A stretch of DNA of 64,000 nucleotides from Heterobasidion occidentale (GCA_039111635.1 JBCAQO010000011.1:992001-1056000); one strand, 5' to 3'; numbered from the stretch's first letter, positions 45,211 through 58,330 are shown. Notes: generated from the sequence alone by a model not told the origin. Made by a program: numbers and translations.

Positions 45211-46343
45211 TCATGCTTCCGGAAGGGTTACATATGGATGGCATGGCAAAGAGAGCATAAACAAGAACAACCAGTATGTGAGACAACAGCAGGGGAAAGG
45301 GGCTATGGGAATCTTCCGAGGGGAATTCCGAGATGAGGTGCCAGACTCCAAGACGTAAGAGGCCTCGTCACATCTAGCGCCAGACAAGGGCGGAGAATTG
45401 CACCCTTTAGAGATGCATCCGTAATAGGGTATTTTGGAGCGGTGACAATGGACAATGGATCAAGCCCGCATGTGCGTGGCTCGATGCAGTTGTGATGCCC
45501 GCTGCTATAATTTCCACGGCAAATCAGGTGCCGTGCTGCAGCAACTAGTGTTCCACGCGGCATCCGGTGAAATCACCTCCAGCCCTCTGTCCGCTAGGAC
45601 TTAGACCAGCGAGAATGATTGTGTGAACGTGGATGGTGGCACTGTGCACACCCCTTCCGAGAAAAGCACGAGACGGAGACAAAACAGGTTCAAGTCTCGG
45701 GAAATAATAGCGTTCGCTTTTTAGTTGAGCAGGAAATGTCTCTCGAGGACATCAGACTCCACTGCTTCATGATCAGTCACCCAAAAAGGAGAGTCGCCTC
45801 ATCACTAAGTAGCGAGTCAAAGAAAAAACATACCATCATAACGACCTGTGTGTGCTTTGACAGCGTACGTTCGTACTCTGCCAGATTGTAGGCTGCACTT
45901 GTAGGTGCTTCGCGTGAGCTGGAGCATCGATGCGCCAGATGCCAGCCTTTGCTATTCCTAGCCAAATTCGGAAAAATCCAGGAGGTTGTTTGGATCAGAA
46001 GCTGTTGCCAAACAACGTTGAGTCAGCACATGGCCAGAGCCTCCCAATGACATTTGCATTTTATCGCATGTCAACAAACAACGAACGACACCTGCCTTAG
46101 CCAGGAGACCCTGTATCTACTGTTCTTAAATGTTGTAGTCGAAAAAACCGGCGAATGGGGTGGTGTGTCCAATCCGAAGGCTTCTGACTCGGAGTGGGGT
46201 AAAACACGTGATGTCTCAATAATGCCCGCGTTCCGCGTTCCTGGGTACGCCTGAGATACTTCAGAGGAGCTTGCGTGTTCTGTTCCCTCGCTCTTGTCGC
46301 CTCTTCATTCAACAAACGCGTAGTCTAGTATTCCTGCACAGCC
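45211..46343. other. divergent intergenic region of MTO1 and the DUF2470 gene
   Basis: May hold the first exon and presequence of MTO1 near its left end. Otherwise no feature is supported. Confidence 0.4.
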
Positions 46344-47160
46344 ATGACCGACCCCGTCGCAGACAAATCTGGCTTCCTGTGCATGTATATGTCTAGCCAC
46401 CCAGACACACTCGTCTCGTACGCGAAACACTATGGCCAAATCCGAGAGCATATAACTAGCGCGAAGATGGAGTCTATAGACTCACAGGTTTGTGTGTGAC
46501 TATGTCTTTTTTCTTTATTTGCTCACTTGTATCGTATCCTACAGGGCATGAAGCTTTCATATCAGACGAAAGCGAATTCTTCTAGACAATCCGTTCATGT
46601 GCCATTCGATCCCCCGCTTGCAGGCTACGAGGAAGTCAAACCTCGTCTTCTCAGTATGAAGGCGGACGCAGATGAGGCGCTAGGAACCGTAGGCATCTTC
46701 GTCGCTGGCACTAGTATACTGCCTCACCTGCCTTTCAGGCGAAAGCACCTCCGATCACCTCGTTCCGCCTCCCTCTCAGAACGTTTGAAACGTTCTCCCT
46801 TATCAGTTTTCTAGTGTATACCACCTATGCTCCGGTCAACGATCCATCACCGGTGTGGGCTGTCGGACAATTTTTAAATTCACTGGTTGGTGGGCAGACA
46901 ACCATGGCCTTCATTTGGGTATTCCTCGGCGTGGTACACGCCGGAGAAGGGCTTTACGCAACCCTGCTGGCGAAGAAACACCAGATGCCGTTCTCAACTG
47001 CGGTTCGTCCACAAATACACGTGATTATTCTCGCTAAAGGTGACGTTGTTTTTAGATATCATATATTACGGCGATCACCATCTTCGGGTATCCGGTCTTA
47101 CTCGACCTACGATCGCGGATTCAGACAGCTCGCATTGAGTCTATCATGAAGGGACAGTGA
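46344..47160 (+). CDS. DUF2470 protein with C-terminal membrane region
   Basis: Four exons (46344-46487, 46545-46688, 46739-47002, 47056-47160) give 218 residues. Residues 1-95 match a DUF2470 domain: SSHPDTLVSYAKHYG, AKMESIDSQGMKLSYQTK, then VHVPFDPPLAGYEEVKPRL. Residues about 110-210 hold about three hydrophobic helices (TFSLISFLVYTTYAP; AFIWVFLGVVHAGEGLYATL; ISYITAITIFGYPVLL), similar to TMEM254-type regions. Many fungi have this two-part arrangement. DUF2470 is a split-barrel-like domain related to haem or flavin binders; the role of the fusion is not established. Confidence 0.8.
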
Positions 47161-47895
47161 AGTTGCAATCGTCTACGAGGGCATCATCTACTGTTTGAGT
47201 AATTGGTCTGCATAAGTGCTTTGTAGGGCTGTAGTCAATGTTCGCTGTCTTATGAGAAGTCTTAGATATGTCGTACTGCGTCTATGGTATTTCGTGAGAA
47301 CGTGTCCTTATCATGCGAAGAGACGAACTTAGCAGATGCTAGGTACATGTCATTGTCGAACTCGTTCCACTGACAGAACTAAAGATAGTATGAATACATG
47401 CCCGAGGGCCACGGAACCGATGAGACTGCTGAAGCGAACCTCTTGAACGAGAGATGGGAAGGAACCGTCGACGACGTCAGCAAACGACAAATGTGACATT
47501 GGGGATATACAGTAGCCTACAAAGTCCCAAAACCAAACGTAGGCGTACCGTACAGTGAAGACACCAAGAATGAACCCAAAAAGCACCTAGCATACACAGA
47601 TAAAGAACTAACAGGGGTCCATGAATGCTTGCTACAGAACAAGAATAGGCGTGAGTGCTCACGCCGCGGGCGCTAAGCATGCGAGACGTGAAGTCAGACA
47701 TGAGTATCGGAATACATAAAATGACAACGAGAAAAGAGTCTAGCAGTTGTGAGTACATGACGTCGACGGGAAGACAGATCACGTTAGCATTCATGCGAAG
47801 AAAAAATACCAGGGAGAAGCAAACTGTCAGAGCACGATAGCGCGAACTGATAACGAAGAGAAGAAGGGAAACGTGCAACCGTTGCGGGCCTACCA
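47161..47895. other. spacer between convergent genes
   Basis: Downstream regions of the DUF2470 and MED25 genes. Open frames here lack splice and codon support. Confidence 0.4.
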
Positions 47896-50335
47896 CTATG
47901 AATAACCTGTCCAGGTCTGCACCGCTGGCTGCTGCATAGGCCCGAAATTCATATATGCTGCGGAAGGCCCGCCGACACCGTATTGGTATCCATAGACCTG
48001 CGCCGGGGGGTGCGAGAGCGGAATACTTCTCAGCATGCCAGGCGAGACCGCGGGATTCAGGATGTGGGAATAGTCTGTGGACTGCGGTGCAGGCCAAGAG
48101 GCGGAATAGCTATCATGAGACGGGGGAGGTTGAGGCGGAGGTGGGTACGGTTGCGTTGCTTGATAGTCTACTGCAGGCGAACTGTGGAATTCACCGGCCG
48201 ACATTGTTTGCTCGTATTCGGGATAGAAGATGAAGGGTTTGTCGCCGTCATCAAGGGTCTGCGTATGCGGGTTGGGATGCAAGGACATAGGTGAGGTCTG
48301 GACCTGCGGGGGAGGGGGGGCAACGAGAAGGTTCGGAGCAAGTTGCAGTTGGGGACGACTGAACGAATCTCTCGTAGATGGATACGCGGTCGCCGGATAC
48401 GGGGGCCGATTAGGAGGCGGGAAGTCCGGCGGCGGTAGAGGGACTCCGTCAGGAGAGTTTTGAGACGACACCATGGCAGCCTGTCTTGGGTGCCGTTGCG
48501 CATCATCGTTGATATGGTTCGGCGCGCTCGTCATGTTTTCGTTGTAGTTTCTGTTATGGCTGATATGCCCGAGAACCACGGGGTCTGGAGGCATGCCGAC
48601 ATCCATAGCGTTCATCCCGAGTGAGGTCGGTGAAGGCTTTTCATCGTGCCAGATCGGAGTGACGGTGTCCGTAAGGGGAGCAGAGGGATAGACGACCTCA
48701 GGGGTCATGTCTCCTGAAGAAGCCGGCAATGCCTGAAGTTGGTCCACACCTCCCTTGAGGCCTAAACCCGCCATAGACGAATGGTAATCGACGTGCATGG
48801 GGACCGCGATGACAGGCACGATAGCGCTTAGCGGTGATACAGACGTCGGCGAGGAAGTGGAAGAGTCGGAGTCGGGAGACGACACCCGAGGATCACGAAC
48901 AGTCGTGGTGAAAAGCGGTGGAGACTGCTTGGCTCGTCGCTGTGCATCCGAGTTCTTTCTTTTCGTTACGCCACTGCTGCGGCGAGATTGCATCAGGGGG
49001 CGTGGCGGGGAGGTGTATGTCGGGGAAGAGTTTGGGGCATCGCCGTTAGGGTTAGGGTTCTTCGAATAAGGATTTTCTGGACTTTCGTCGCGAACGAAAG
49101 GTTGGCGAGTTGGCTGGAGTCCGTAGGTGCGTTTCTTCGTAAGGCCGTGGATCTTCTGCAAGTGCTTCACAAGAGTCGGCTTTGTTTCTTCAGGTTCAGG
49201 TCGAAGCGATCCGTATGGTCTGCCGGCATGACGAGAGGGTTGTGCTGCTGGGGGGAAGCTATTGTTTCGTGGGAGAGGAATCCTAGGAGGCCCAGATGAG
49301 TAGTAATCAGGGTTCGCTGCACATGGCTGGACGTTTTGACTCGTGATTAGGTCCATTGACTGCCCAGGTACACCAATCACGCCTGTGAAACGAGCTAGCG
49401 TTTGAGAATCCGTTCATATCCACGAAAAAGGAAGCGCGCACCATCATCTTCAGTATCCCTCGAAAGGTAAAAGAAATATTTTTGATGATCGACCTTGAAC
49501 CATACAGACGATTCCTGGCGCTCTTGCAGACGCAACTAAATGGGGAATACGAATCGGATCAAAATCAGATACCGTGACAGGACCAATGCTTACGGTTTCG
49601 TAAAATAAGTCAGCGAACACAGTTGTGTCGCTCTTGGGGTTGAGGATCATGTGCAGGTGAATGTCTTCCTTTTTTGCGAAAACATAATCAGAAAAAATAA
49701 GGTGTAATGAATGGGGAGAAGTACTCGATGCAATTTCTCCGCGAGGAACTTCCATGCGGAACGGGCCTCCGAAGTGCCCGAAATGGGTGAGGGGCTATCT
49801 ACATCATCTGAAGGGCTCGAGGCTGCGACGACGAACAGATGACGAGTGGTAGGAACCTTTTGATAGGTCGATGCGAGGAGCTATCGGGAACGTGGTCAGA
49901 CCGAGCAGTAGGTTAGAAGAAAATGAAAAGGCGATGAATGGACTTGCGTCAATGCCACGATGCAGTGTTCCCAGCGATATGCGGTTGTTCGGCTGCGGGT
50001 TGAAGCGCAGCTCCGGAAGCTGATTGAACTGCCTCGAGCTGTTCTGAGGTGTGGAGGACATTTCGCCGGAAGTAGGTGCGGGACAGCTCGTCAGCCATAA
50101 CACTTGAATCTGTGGGGGTTGTCAGCCGGGACACTCGAGGAAGTATTGAGGGACGCACTGGGACGACGGGGTTTATCATTCTCATGGTTCCCAGTAGAGT
50201 AGGAAGATATTGATCTCGAAGATCGTTCCAGCGCGGGTACATCTCCTCCGAGTTCTCGATGAGAACGAGGGTCGCTATAGAGTGGTGTGGGCCAGAGGGC
50301 CTGAAGATTCCGGGGGGCGGAGGAGGTGCAGTCAT
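47896..50335 (-). CDS. MED25: Mediator subunit 25-like protein (von Willebrand A domain)
   Basis: Six exons (50159-50335, 49948-50109, 49725-49880, 49594-49668, 49442-49535, 47896-49382) give 716 residues. Residues about 15-250 form the vWA-type domain of fungal MED25: IATLVLIENSEEMYPRWNDL, then VLWLTS, the GTLHRGID block, TTRHLFVVAAS and HLHMILNPKSDTTVFADLF. The rest is Pro/Ser-rich and disordered, ending in a Pro/Tyr-rich tail. As a Mediator component it would link activators to RNA polymerase II through the vWA domain. Intron 2 (49881-49947) needs a GC donor (GCAAGT) with AG end to keep the vWA domain in frame. The family call is from domain layout and is moderately sure. Confidence 0.75.
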
Positions 50336-50916
50336 GACACGCAGAAATCCTCAGAGAAATAGACGATAAATTGAGTATGTGGATGAGAGGGGGGAGAGGC
50401 TAGGAGAGGGCGAGAGAAGACAAATGAAATAGGCCTAAATCGAGAAAATGCTGGAATAGATGGAGGAGGGAGGTTTATTAGGATATTGGCGGGCGGAGGG
50501 CGCGCATGGAAGGAGCTGGGAAGAGGTGGTGAAGGATAAACAGAGGATAGTAATTGTCGGAGATTCGAAACGGAGGTCGGATGGTTCTCTTGCTTAAAAA
50601 GTAAAACGAGTGAGAGGCTGCAGGGTTCGCGCACCGAGATCACTCATCATCCGTTCAGGAGAACCCACAAACAAGAATTCTCCGTTTGCCCCATTTGATC
50701 CTTCAGGCCGCCTCATGGCCCTGTTGCACTCCTGTTGCTCGATAAATCCAGTAAACTAACGGAACACCATTCGTTGCTCGGTTCTGCCGACTCCGTCAAC
50801 CCGGAAGGCGGTTAACAGGTCTGAATTAGATAATCTTTCTGTTATCCTATTGTGCCCGCGCTGTTTGAACACATAACCCCAGACGCCTGTGCTGGTTGTC
50901 GCCGTCGTCGTCAGCC
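50336..50916. other. divergent promoter region of MED25 and WHI2
   Basis: No clear TATA box. Nothing else is supported. Confidence 0.4.
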
Positions 50917-52207
50917 ATGGCAGCTACAATGTCCTCCTCCCAATAACGCAGGTCCAGCAGGTCCCGACGCAAGCTGCTTTGCAACCCCCTCTCCTCACAA
51001 GACTGTCTCTCGATCTTCGCGGCAAACGCTTCTCAGTTGACCGCGAAACCATCATGAACCTCCCAGAATCCGTCCTCCTATGTCTGTTCCCCAACGGCCT
51101 TGTTCTCAGCCGTCAAAGTATCGCCCTCTCCGATGGTGGAGAGAACTCGGAAGAGGAAGAGCTCTATGGTGTAGATGTACGTGTTATTCGCATAACCTGC
51201 AAGTCTTGTCATGTCTGATGCCGCACTTCGTCACTCACGATCGCTAACGTTGTCTCCCTTAGTTCGACCCAGATTGTTTCTCTTACGTCCTACAATTCTT
51301 CCGCAACGCCTCAGACACGTTCTACGGTACAGAGACTACCCCGGGTCTCTTTGCCGCACAACAGCCATATATCGAGAACGCACCTTCGCCTGAATTCGCT
51401 CCAGCTCAGAACCCACTTCTTACGAAACAGGCCATCATTGTTCTCCGTGAAGAGCTTGAGTATTTCTCCATCCCTCCGAAAAACAGCGGCGCTGCCACAG
51501 ACTCGAACGGGATCGCCAACGATGGCCTGCTGGAGTTGAAACGGAGTTGTGGGGAGTATCTGCTCGACAAGCGCAACATATTCACAGCGCTGCAACGCAA
51601 TGTGAATAAGGAGAACAATATTGCGGAACAGCATCTGATCGATATGCTATGCATGAGGTATGTTTCGCTATACATGTGAAATCTCTTGTCTTTCACATTT
51701 TTGCATGTGACTATCTGATCTGATCCTCTTTGCTTTCATCTACAGTGGTTTTGACCGCGACGACGAATGGGGGTATCGCGCGGTGGAGCCTTCGCGATGC
51801 TGCATTTCGTCAATAGCATTAGTTCTGCTCAAGACAGGCATCGTGCACTCGACGTCTCCAGCAGGTGAGCGACAGGTCACGATCGACTACAACCAGATGA
51901 GTACGGCGCAGAAACTACTGCTTTTCTGGCGGAAACCTGCCGTGCGTTCTGTTTTCGTCCTCTCGCTTCTCGATTCACGATCGGCTAAATTGCTTGCACA
52001 TTCACGCTGCTGTCGATTTATCGCTCATCGCTTCAGCGGAAGTGCTGGTGGGACGGGATCGAAATCGATCTGACGCCGAACGGGGAACAGCCGAGAAGCG
52101 TGAAGCTGTGGGCCCGCAGAGTTTGGACGTTGGAGCTCAGCTTGGTTCGTCCTACTGTTTTTGCTTCTTTAGTCCCCTTGGCTGTCAATGACGGTTATCA
52201 GGTCTGA
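50917..52207 (+). CDS. WHI2: WHI2-like growth regulator with a BTB domain
   Basis: Homologue of the fungal Whi2 protein, which binds PSR phosphatases and restrains TORC1 and growth under stress. Blocks: LSLDLRGKRFSVDRETI, LPESVLLCLFPNGLVLSRQ (BTB-type), DFDPDCFSYVLQFFRN, then REELEYFSIPP and the C-terminal part ending ELSLV. Exons run from about 50917; introns start near 51179 (GTACGT), 51659 (GTATGT), 51942 (GTGCGT) and 52144 (GTTCGT); the last exon is only gtc-tga at 52202-52207. The ATG at 50917 is one base out of frame with the conserved NVLLPITQ segment that follows it, so a base appears to be missing near 50930, or the start lies in an unseen exon. Confidence 0.8.
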
Positions 52208-53369
52208 ACCTTAATATTTCATCCGGACGCATTTTCGCGCGCTTTGTGGTCCTGCATTTACGACAGTACCCACCCGCACGCTCAGGCATCCTCGTCCGCG
52301 TTGCCCTCGTCGCCCGACTGCTCACGTTCCTTCCGTCGTTTTCCTCTCCTCTTGTCCGGTCTCATTCCAACAGCGTCGCTTCACCCCTACTTCGCATGCA
52401 TGCACATCTATGGACGTCGGATACCCGCATCGATATCACACTCTACTGTTTGTCTCTTCTGTTCCTTATTCCGTGTTTCAGCCTTCTTAGTCCCCAGTCT
52501 CGCTGTATTCCGTCGCTCGCACTAATTACAGTCGTTGGTCGCGTGGCCACCCTTGTCCCAACTATGAGCAAATTAACTATCACGGCAGAACAGGCCAGGA
52601 CCAACGCAGATATATTTTCGCCGGGTGCCTTCGTGTTAACACGCCGTGCTATCTAAGTTCAGCTTCGTGCGTGCATCCGCGCGACCTTGCGCTTACCACA
52701 TTCTGTTTCTGGCTTCGCAGATCGTTGATGCAGATGAGGGTGGGTAGCTATCGCAGAAAATTCTGAATCAACCTCGCATCAGCCAATCGGTGGCTGTTTC
52801 TCGAGCTGCTTCGTGATGTGCTGAGAACGGTAGCTGGAAGTACCTAGCTTGTATGTCTGTTCCACCGATATGATATCGATCAGAGTTACCCCAAGCAGTT
52901 CCATATCGTAACCGCAAGATAGACGAATGCCCAGCTCGTATCCGGCCGCTTTGTTTATAGTTCGCGAATTTCCAAGAACGCGGGATGCCAATGGGGTCAT
53001 CGCTTGTTCCCGCGATCCTGATTGGAGTGCCGAGGTCTACGCGTGTTCTAAGTGGGATACACGAGTGCCTTTCACTGCCCGAGATCGTAGCTGCGTGAGA
53101 GAGATTGGAGCCACCAAATAAGTTACACTACAATCACTGTCGTAGACTTGGTATTGTTCCTTCTCTCGATCCAGATGTTGTGTCAGGTTGTGTCTACACT
53201 CCGGATTCTGTGCCGTTGAGGAATTCTGGTTACATTATCCATCGGATGTTGGCAAGGGCTTAGATGATTGAAATTATCTATATGTATATATCAGATCTGA
53301 GATAAATCCCGAGCAGCTGCTCTCGGTCGCCTCTATTTCTTTAGTCTTCACACTTGTCTTTCTGCTGAC
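52208..53369. other. spacer between WHI2 and LTO1
   Basis: A 136-codon open frame at 52246-52656 is hydrophobic, but without homology or a promoter I leave it out. No other feature is seen. Confidence 0.4.
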
Positions 53370-54309
53370 ATGGCCGATTTCGACCTTGAAGACCTTGTCG
53401 ACGTCGAACAAACGTGCGTGCGATGATTTTTTCAAATGACACTTGCTTCTGATCTCACAAGGACGTGTTTCACAGTTTCTACAACAGCGGCTATGAAGAT
53501 GGCTTTGTGCACGGACGCATCCATGGACTGATTGAAGGCCGGGCTTTGGGAAAGGAGAAGGGCTTCGAGATGTGGGAGGAGATTGCTTTCTACGAGGGAT
53601 TTGCAAGGGCTTGGGTCGCACTCTACGCGCTCACTGGCAGGACAGACGAGTTGAGTCTTGCTTTTGCTCGTTTGTGACATGCCCAGAGGCCGTTATATTT
53701 CTCATCAGGCTTCCTTGCCCATACCTGTCATCTTCTCGGTTGCTGGCAGGATCCATGTCCTGACAGCACGATCCTGGTCACGATGACAATAAAACGTCAC
53801 TGGGCGTTTTTTCGCCGTCGTCGGGGGTACCTTGCTCCCGAGGTGCTATTTATCACTATGACTGAGCTCATGACATGGAATGGAGCTACATGAGCGAGAT
53901 CGCATTATATTAGCCGCATTGCGTCTCCAGCCACGGCGCCGAGCCTTCCTCGGGTGACATGCTCGACTCTGACTTTGCACTACTCATTCACTTTTACAAC
54001 AGCCGTGTAATGCACCACGCCCGACAGCTCCTCGACATCACGTCGCATTTCCCTCGCGCAAATCCGAGCACAAGTCTGACTGGATCCGACGACGATGGTG
54101 TAGATATCTCGGCTCTCCAGCGCCAGACGCGGTCACGCTACAAACTTCTCTGCGCCACGCTGGGCGTCCGCCCCAGCTTGCGCGCTGCGGATGTCGACGA
54201 CGATCGTATGGATGACGCAGACGGTGCCAATAGAGATAAGAGGAAGAAGAATGTATGGAAGGTGGACGGCCCACCCATCCCCAAGAGTGAGCAAGGCCTC
54301 AGCTTTTGA
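53370..54309 (+). CDS. LTO1: LTO1 (ORAOV1) homologue
   Basis: Lto1 pairs with Yae1 to deliver Fe-S clusters to the ribosome-recycling protein Rli1/ABCE1. Exon 1 (53370-53413) encodes MADFDLEDLVDVEQT; exon 2 from 53476 encodes FYNSGYEDGFVHGRIHGLIEG and ALGKEKGFEMWEE, the deca-GX3 repeat of the family. Exon 3 (from about 54003 to 54309) encodes RVMHHARQLLDITSHFP and the QRQTRSRYKLLCATLG block that marks the C-terminal part of the family. The join of exons 2 and 3 needs an intron of about 350 bases with a weak donor (GTTGAG near 53648); if it is not used, exon 2 stops at 53677 and the protein has 81 residues. An acidic loop follows the final conserved block. Confidence 0.8.
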
Positions 54310-55065
54310 TCAGGAACTCGGGAGGTATGGTCTTCGATCATATTGCGTTTGAGAGCACGGGTCCACCTATGTTTTTTTTGGGTCGTCAGGCGGCACAGGC
54401 GACTGCTCCATGCGCGTTCCGTGTGGAAATGTTTGTCACATTCTCGAATCCGCGTCCCTGCAAATTTAGGCTCCGATCTCGCACGACACGACGGGCGTGG
54501 AGGATGGAGGATGATAGGGGTAAGAAGTTCGCAGCTATAACCGGTTTGGCGCTGGCTTCTGTTTCTTGCGTCTACTTTTCTATGGAAGTGCTCATTTACT
54601 GCATCTTAGTCCATAGCACCGGGGTTGTATGGAAGGAGGTTCCTCGGTTAGTCCACTTTCTCTTGCTTCGTGGTATCTTGTAGGGCCTTATGGGCGCAGC
54701 GTGCACTTACTTCGTTCATTTACCGGCAGGATATCTTGTGGAAGGGACTTGCGCTAAATCGAGAGTACTTATCAGACAGGCTGTGAAGACGCCCTCGGTG
54801 CGACTATGCTGTAGGACTTGCCGATCGGAATGTCGTGTGTGCCAGCATCTCTGTACGGCATAGGGGAATGAAGATGATGAAGATGGAATTGTGGAAACAG
54901 ATGGGTGATACACGCTGTAGTAACATGTCCGTTTCAGCTACGCCGATAAGCCAGATCCAGCCCCGTTATAATTAAGCTACATTCCGAGAGATTTCCTTCG
55001 TAGTACATTTTGTTTGAACTTCGGCACTTATAACCTACGCTTCTTTTGTCCTTTAACTTCCCCGT
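54310..55065. other. spacer between LTO1 and the amine oxidase
   Basis: No supported feature. Confidence 0.4.
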
Positions 55066-58000
55066 TCAATTTGAGCAGCAACTCGAACTCGAGCCTTCGC
55101 CTCCGAATGCGTTGACGCTCTTGGGGTCGATCCCACCGGGGACGTCAAGCGCTGGATTGGCAGTGAAGAAGCCACTGGGCTTGAACGTGACGCGGAGATG
55201 GTCGACGGGCATGCTAGCAGAAAACGCGATGTCAGTAAAGGTTTTGACGCTGCGCTCCACGAAGGACATCGAGAACGCGCAGGAGAAGACACTTACACAG
55301 GCCAATCTTCCGGCCGCGGGATGTGCGTCGTGCCCACGGTCAGGAAAACGACCAAGTCCTCGTCCTCGATCGTCTTCCCCTCCTTTCCGTCCTTCTCGAG
55401 CCACTTGCCAACGCTATCCTCTGGCTCGCCCCGCGCCTGCGGCACGTACTTCCCTGCAGGCCACATCCTGCCCCCCTTTGTCCCAACCTGCTCGTCGTCC
55501 CGCATCACCCACATCGTCTTGCTCGCGAACTTCGCCCGCGAGCCCACCCATCCGTCCGGCCGCGGCAGCCATGCCGTCACGCCGCCCTTGACACCGAGCG
55601 AGTACCCGACGGGCTGACCGGTCGCGTAGTGCTTCCGCGCCGAGTTGACGATGCGCCATCTGCGGTCCGTCGCGGCATCCCAGTCGCGCGCGCCCTCACT
55701 CGCCTCTTTGAGGACCCGCTCGTGCGTGCGGAAGCCGTTTCCGGCGTAGTTTCGCTCAGAGCCAGTCGCGTGGGGGATAGGTAGCACGTCTGTCTCGACG
55801 ACGGAATTCGACAGGCCATCAACCATGGAGTCCACCCTGAGAGAAAAGATGTGTTGGTGATTTTGTGCGGTGATGCCGGGTGCGACCTGGACGCCATATG
55901 GAGACTGCTCATTTGGTCCAGAGACGTAGGCCTGTAGTATCCCAGTGAGGCGGATCTCGAGCTCGATGGAGCCGTCCTGGTAGAACAAATAGTTCCAGAT
56001 GTACTCTGCGATGTGATTGGTTGTTAATGGCGCGCGGTAACAATAGCAGCGAAGGGACATACCGTAATTCGCGAGCGTGCAAACCATGCTGACGACGAGC
56101 CTTCTGCTCCGGACAGAGTGTGATCGTCCACCGACACGGTAATCTGAGTGCTTCCAGAGCAACCCAGCGTCCTCCTCATGGATACAGATGACGTTCTTGA
56201 TCACGACAGCCGAGCCGTCGTGGCCGGTGTACGCGCCAGACTGTGATACGTGAAGGTAAGCTCGAGTTCATCGGAGATGGACTCGGAGATGCTCGGTGGC
56301 TTACCAGGTAGTGAATTTGCCCGAGGCAATCGCAACCAAGTGAGAGCTCGTTCGCCATGGTGCCCATTCCATATTCACCACTGTTATCTATATCAATTCA
56401 CAGTGCTTAAAATAAGCAAGACAATCACGCACGTGTCGAACGCGAACTTCCGTGGGTGCGGGTGTTCGGGTGCACCGTAGGGAACGACCATCTCCGCCAT
56501 CGAAAGCCGATAGAAGATCGGCCTGACCGTCCCATCATCGTTGTACGTGATCGTAGACAGAGCGATGCCTTCGCGGTGGCTGAAGCCTATCCCCACATTG
56601 GTATCAGTATCAACTCGCATTAGGGTCTTGATGAACGGTGCTCACCGATGTGCATCTTCCACTTTTGCCATTCCAGAACGTGTCCGTCCATCTTGAAGCT
56701 GACGCCCTCAGGCTGGACAACGTGCAGTGGTTTGATGTCATCTCGGAATTTGAACTCCTTCCCCGCCTTCTTCGCGTCCTCCGCCAGGATATCGGGGAGG
56801 TACTCCTGCGGCGTCATCGGCGGAGGGATGCGTGGACGGTTAGCGGATTCAACGTTGTCCGTGCCAGCGAGTGGCGGGGGCTTAGTCGAGGAGACGGTGA
56901 GCGATGCGGGATCTGTCGTCAAGTAATGGCCGGGGTAGTCGATGTGGATCACTTTTCCAGCGTTGATGTCCACGATGGGGACGAAGTCCTGTGTGATGAT
57001 GTTAGGCAAGAGTACGAGGAAAGAGGGAGATAGGGTATCTTGCCAGAGGATGGCCGTACAAGTTATCATGCTCTGATGTGCGAGCGAACATGAGCGCCTG
57101 CTGGATGCGCTGCGTGACCGGAAACCGATCGTCGTACCCGATAGACCAGCCGTCGGCGAAAATCTGGTGCGGCTCGATACCTACATGTATAACCCATGTG
57201 AACATCCGGACTTTTACATACAAAAAGCAGAGATGATTCCAAAGAAAGAAGGCAACTCACCGACTGCTTTCGCCAGTGCGCGCACTCGCTCGTCGGCCTT
57301 GATGATCTCTTCGCAAGCAAGGAGCTCCCCAGGCGAGAGCTGAGGCTGGGTACCCGCCGGAAGCTTTTCAAGGGTCTCGACGGCCCATTTGCCAGTGCTC
57401 GAGTCAAGCGCGACGATTGCATCGTATGCATCACTGTAAGTGAGTTACCAGGACAGATAACGGGAGTTATGATAGTCATGTTCAGCGGTGGCCTAGTATG
57501 AGAGAGCACTGAATCCGCTTAGGAACACACCCGGCAACGACATCTAAGAACTGAGAGGGAAAATCGGGTCAGCATGCCGAGCTCTACAATGAAGGATGGA
57601 ACAAGAGATGGATGTGAGTTGTCCTCAAGCAATGATTTGTGGGGACCACGACAGTCATGACGAAATTCATGGTGAGCGCCAGGCTCCACACACGCAAGAT
57701 CTCGGATCGGACTTAACCGAACGCAAGGTCCACGTCCAACATCCCACGTCCAGAGCCTCGACGAGTCGAGTAGATGCAGAATACTCACATCAACTTCGGC
57801 TTTTCTGACGAGCGGAACCTTGTCCTCTTCACGGACTTTCTCGCCAGTGACGAGCGGGATGCCGAGATGCGCAAGCACCGCGCGTTTGGGAGGAGGGAGG
57901 AGGTAGTTCGTGATGAAGCGAACGGCCTTGATCGACGTCTTCTCGGCGATATGATGGCGGATCGCGAGCGAGACTGCGAGAATCTGGACAGCAGATCCCG

Positions 58001-58158
58001 AGGATGATGAGAAGATGTCAGAGCGTGAAAAATGGAACGAGACGCACCTCATCTGCAGTCAGTGGATCAAGAGGATGAGTAGGAACATCGTTCCCCGGAG
58101 TCCGCTTGACTTCGGTCGCAGTACTCGGAGCAACGGGCATAGCATCGTTCGCGGCCAT
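55066..58158 (-). CDS. copper amine oxidase
   Basis: Oxidises primary amines to aldehydes with release of ammonia and hydrogen peroxide, using copper and a topaquinone made from a Tyr in the chain. Many exons; the ATG is at 58158 (MAANDAMPVAPSTATEVK) and the stop at 55066-55068. Marks: the N-terminal domains; VPIVDINAGKVIHIDYPGH; FSHREGIALSTITY, YRLSMAEMVVPYG and GEYGMGTMANELSLGCDC; the topaquinone site in CTLANYE-YIWNY (the intron falls after the Tyr); copper ligands in QNHQHIFSLRVD; and the third His in TTHIPRPEDWPVMP. The C-terminus (SSSSCCSN) is not a standard peroxisomal signal. Length and order are as usual for the family. Multiple GATA sites lie upstream. No frameshift was seen in the parts I checked. 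Confidence 0.9.
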
Positions 58159-58277
58159 GATGGGTGAGATTTGTGTAAGTTTACTGAGGAAGTAAGTTCG
58201 GAGATGTGTTTCTGCCTGGATCAGCGGGAGAGCGGATGGAAGAAAACAAAGTACATGGAGGGCGTAGCGGGATGCTA

Positions 58278-58330
58278 CTTATATTGCCCGGAGACGAGCC
58301 TTAATGGCTCCCCGAACAAGATAAGATAAG
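58278..58330 (-). promoter_or_regulatory. TATA box and double GATA site of the amine oxidase
   Basis: TATAAG on the - strand at 58278-58283, about 120 bases before the ATG. AGATAAGATAAG at 58320-58331 gives two overlapping HGATAR sites. Confidence 0.6.

Noticed and set aside
47350..48097. - strand open frames with hydrophobic stretches downstream of MED25
   Set aside because: The MED25 last exon covers the right part, and the left part lacks any supported start or splice site.
52246..52656. 136-codon hydrophobic open frame downstream of WHI2
   Set aside because: No homology, no promoter or splice pattern; it overlaps the likely WHI2 3' region.
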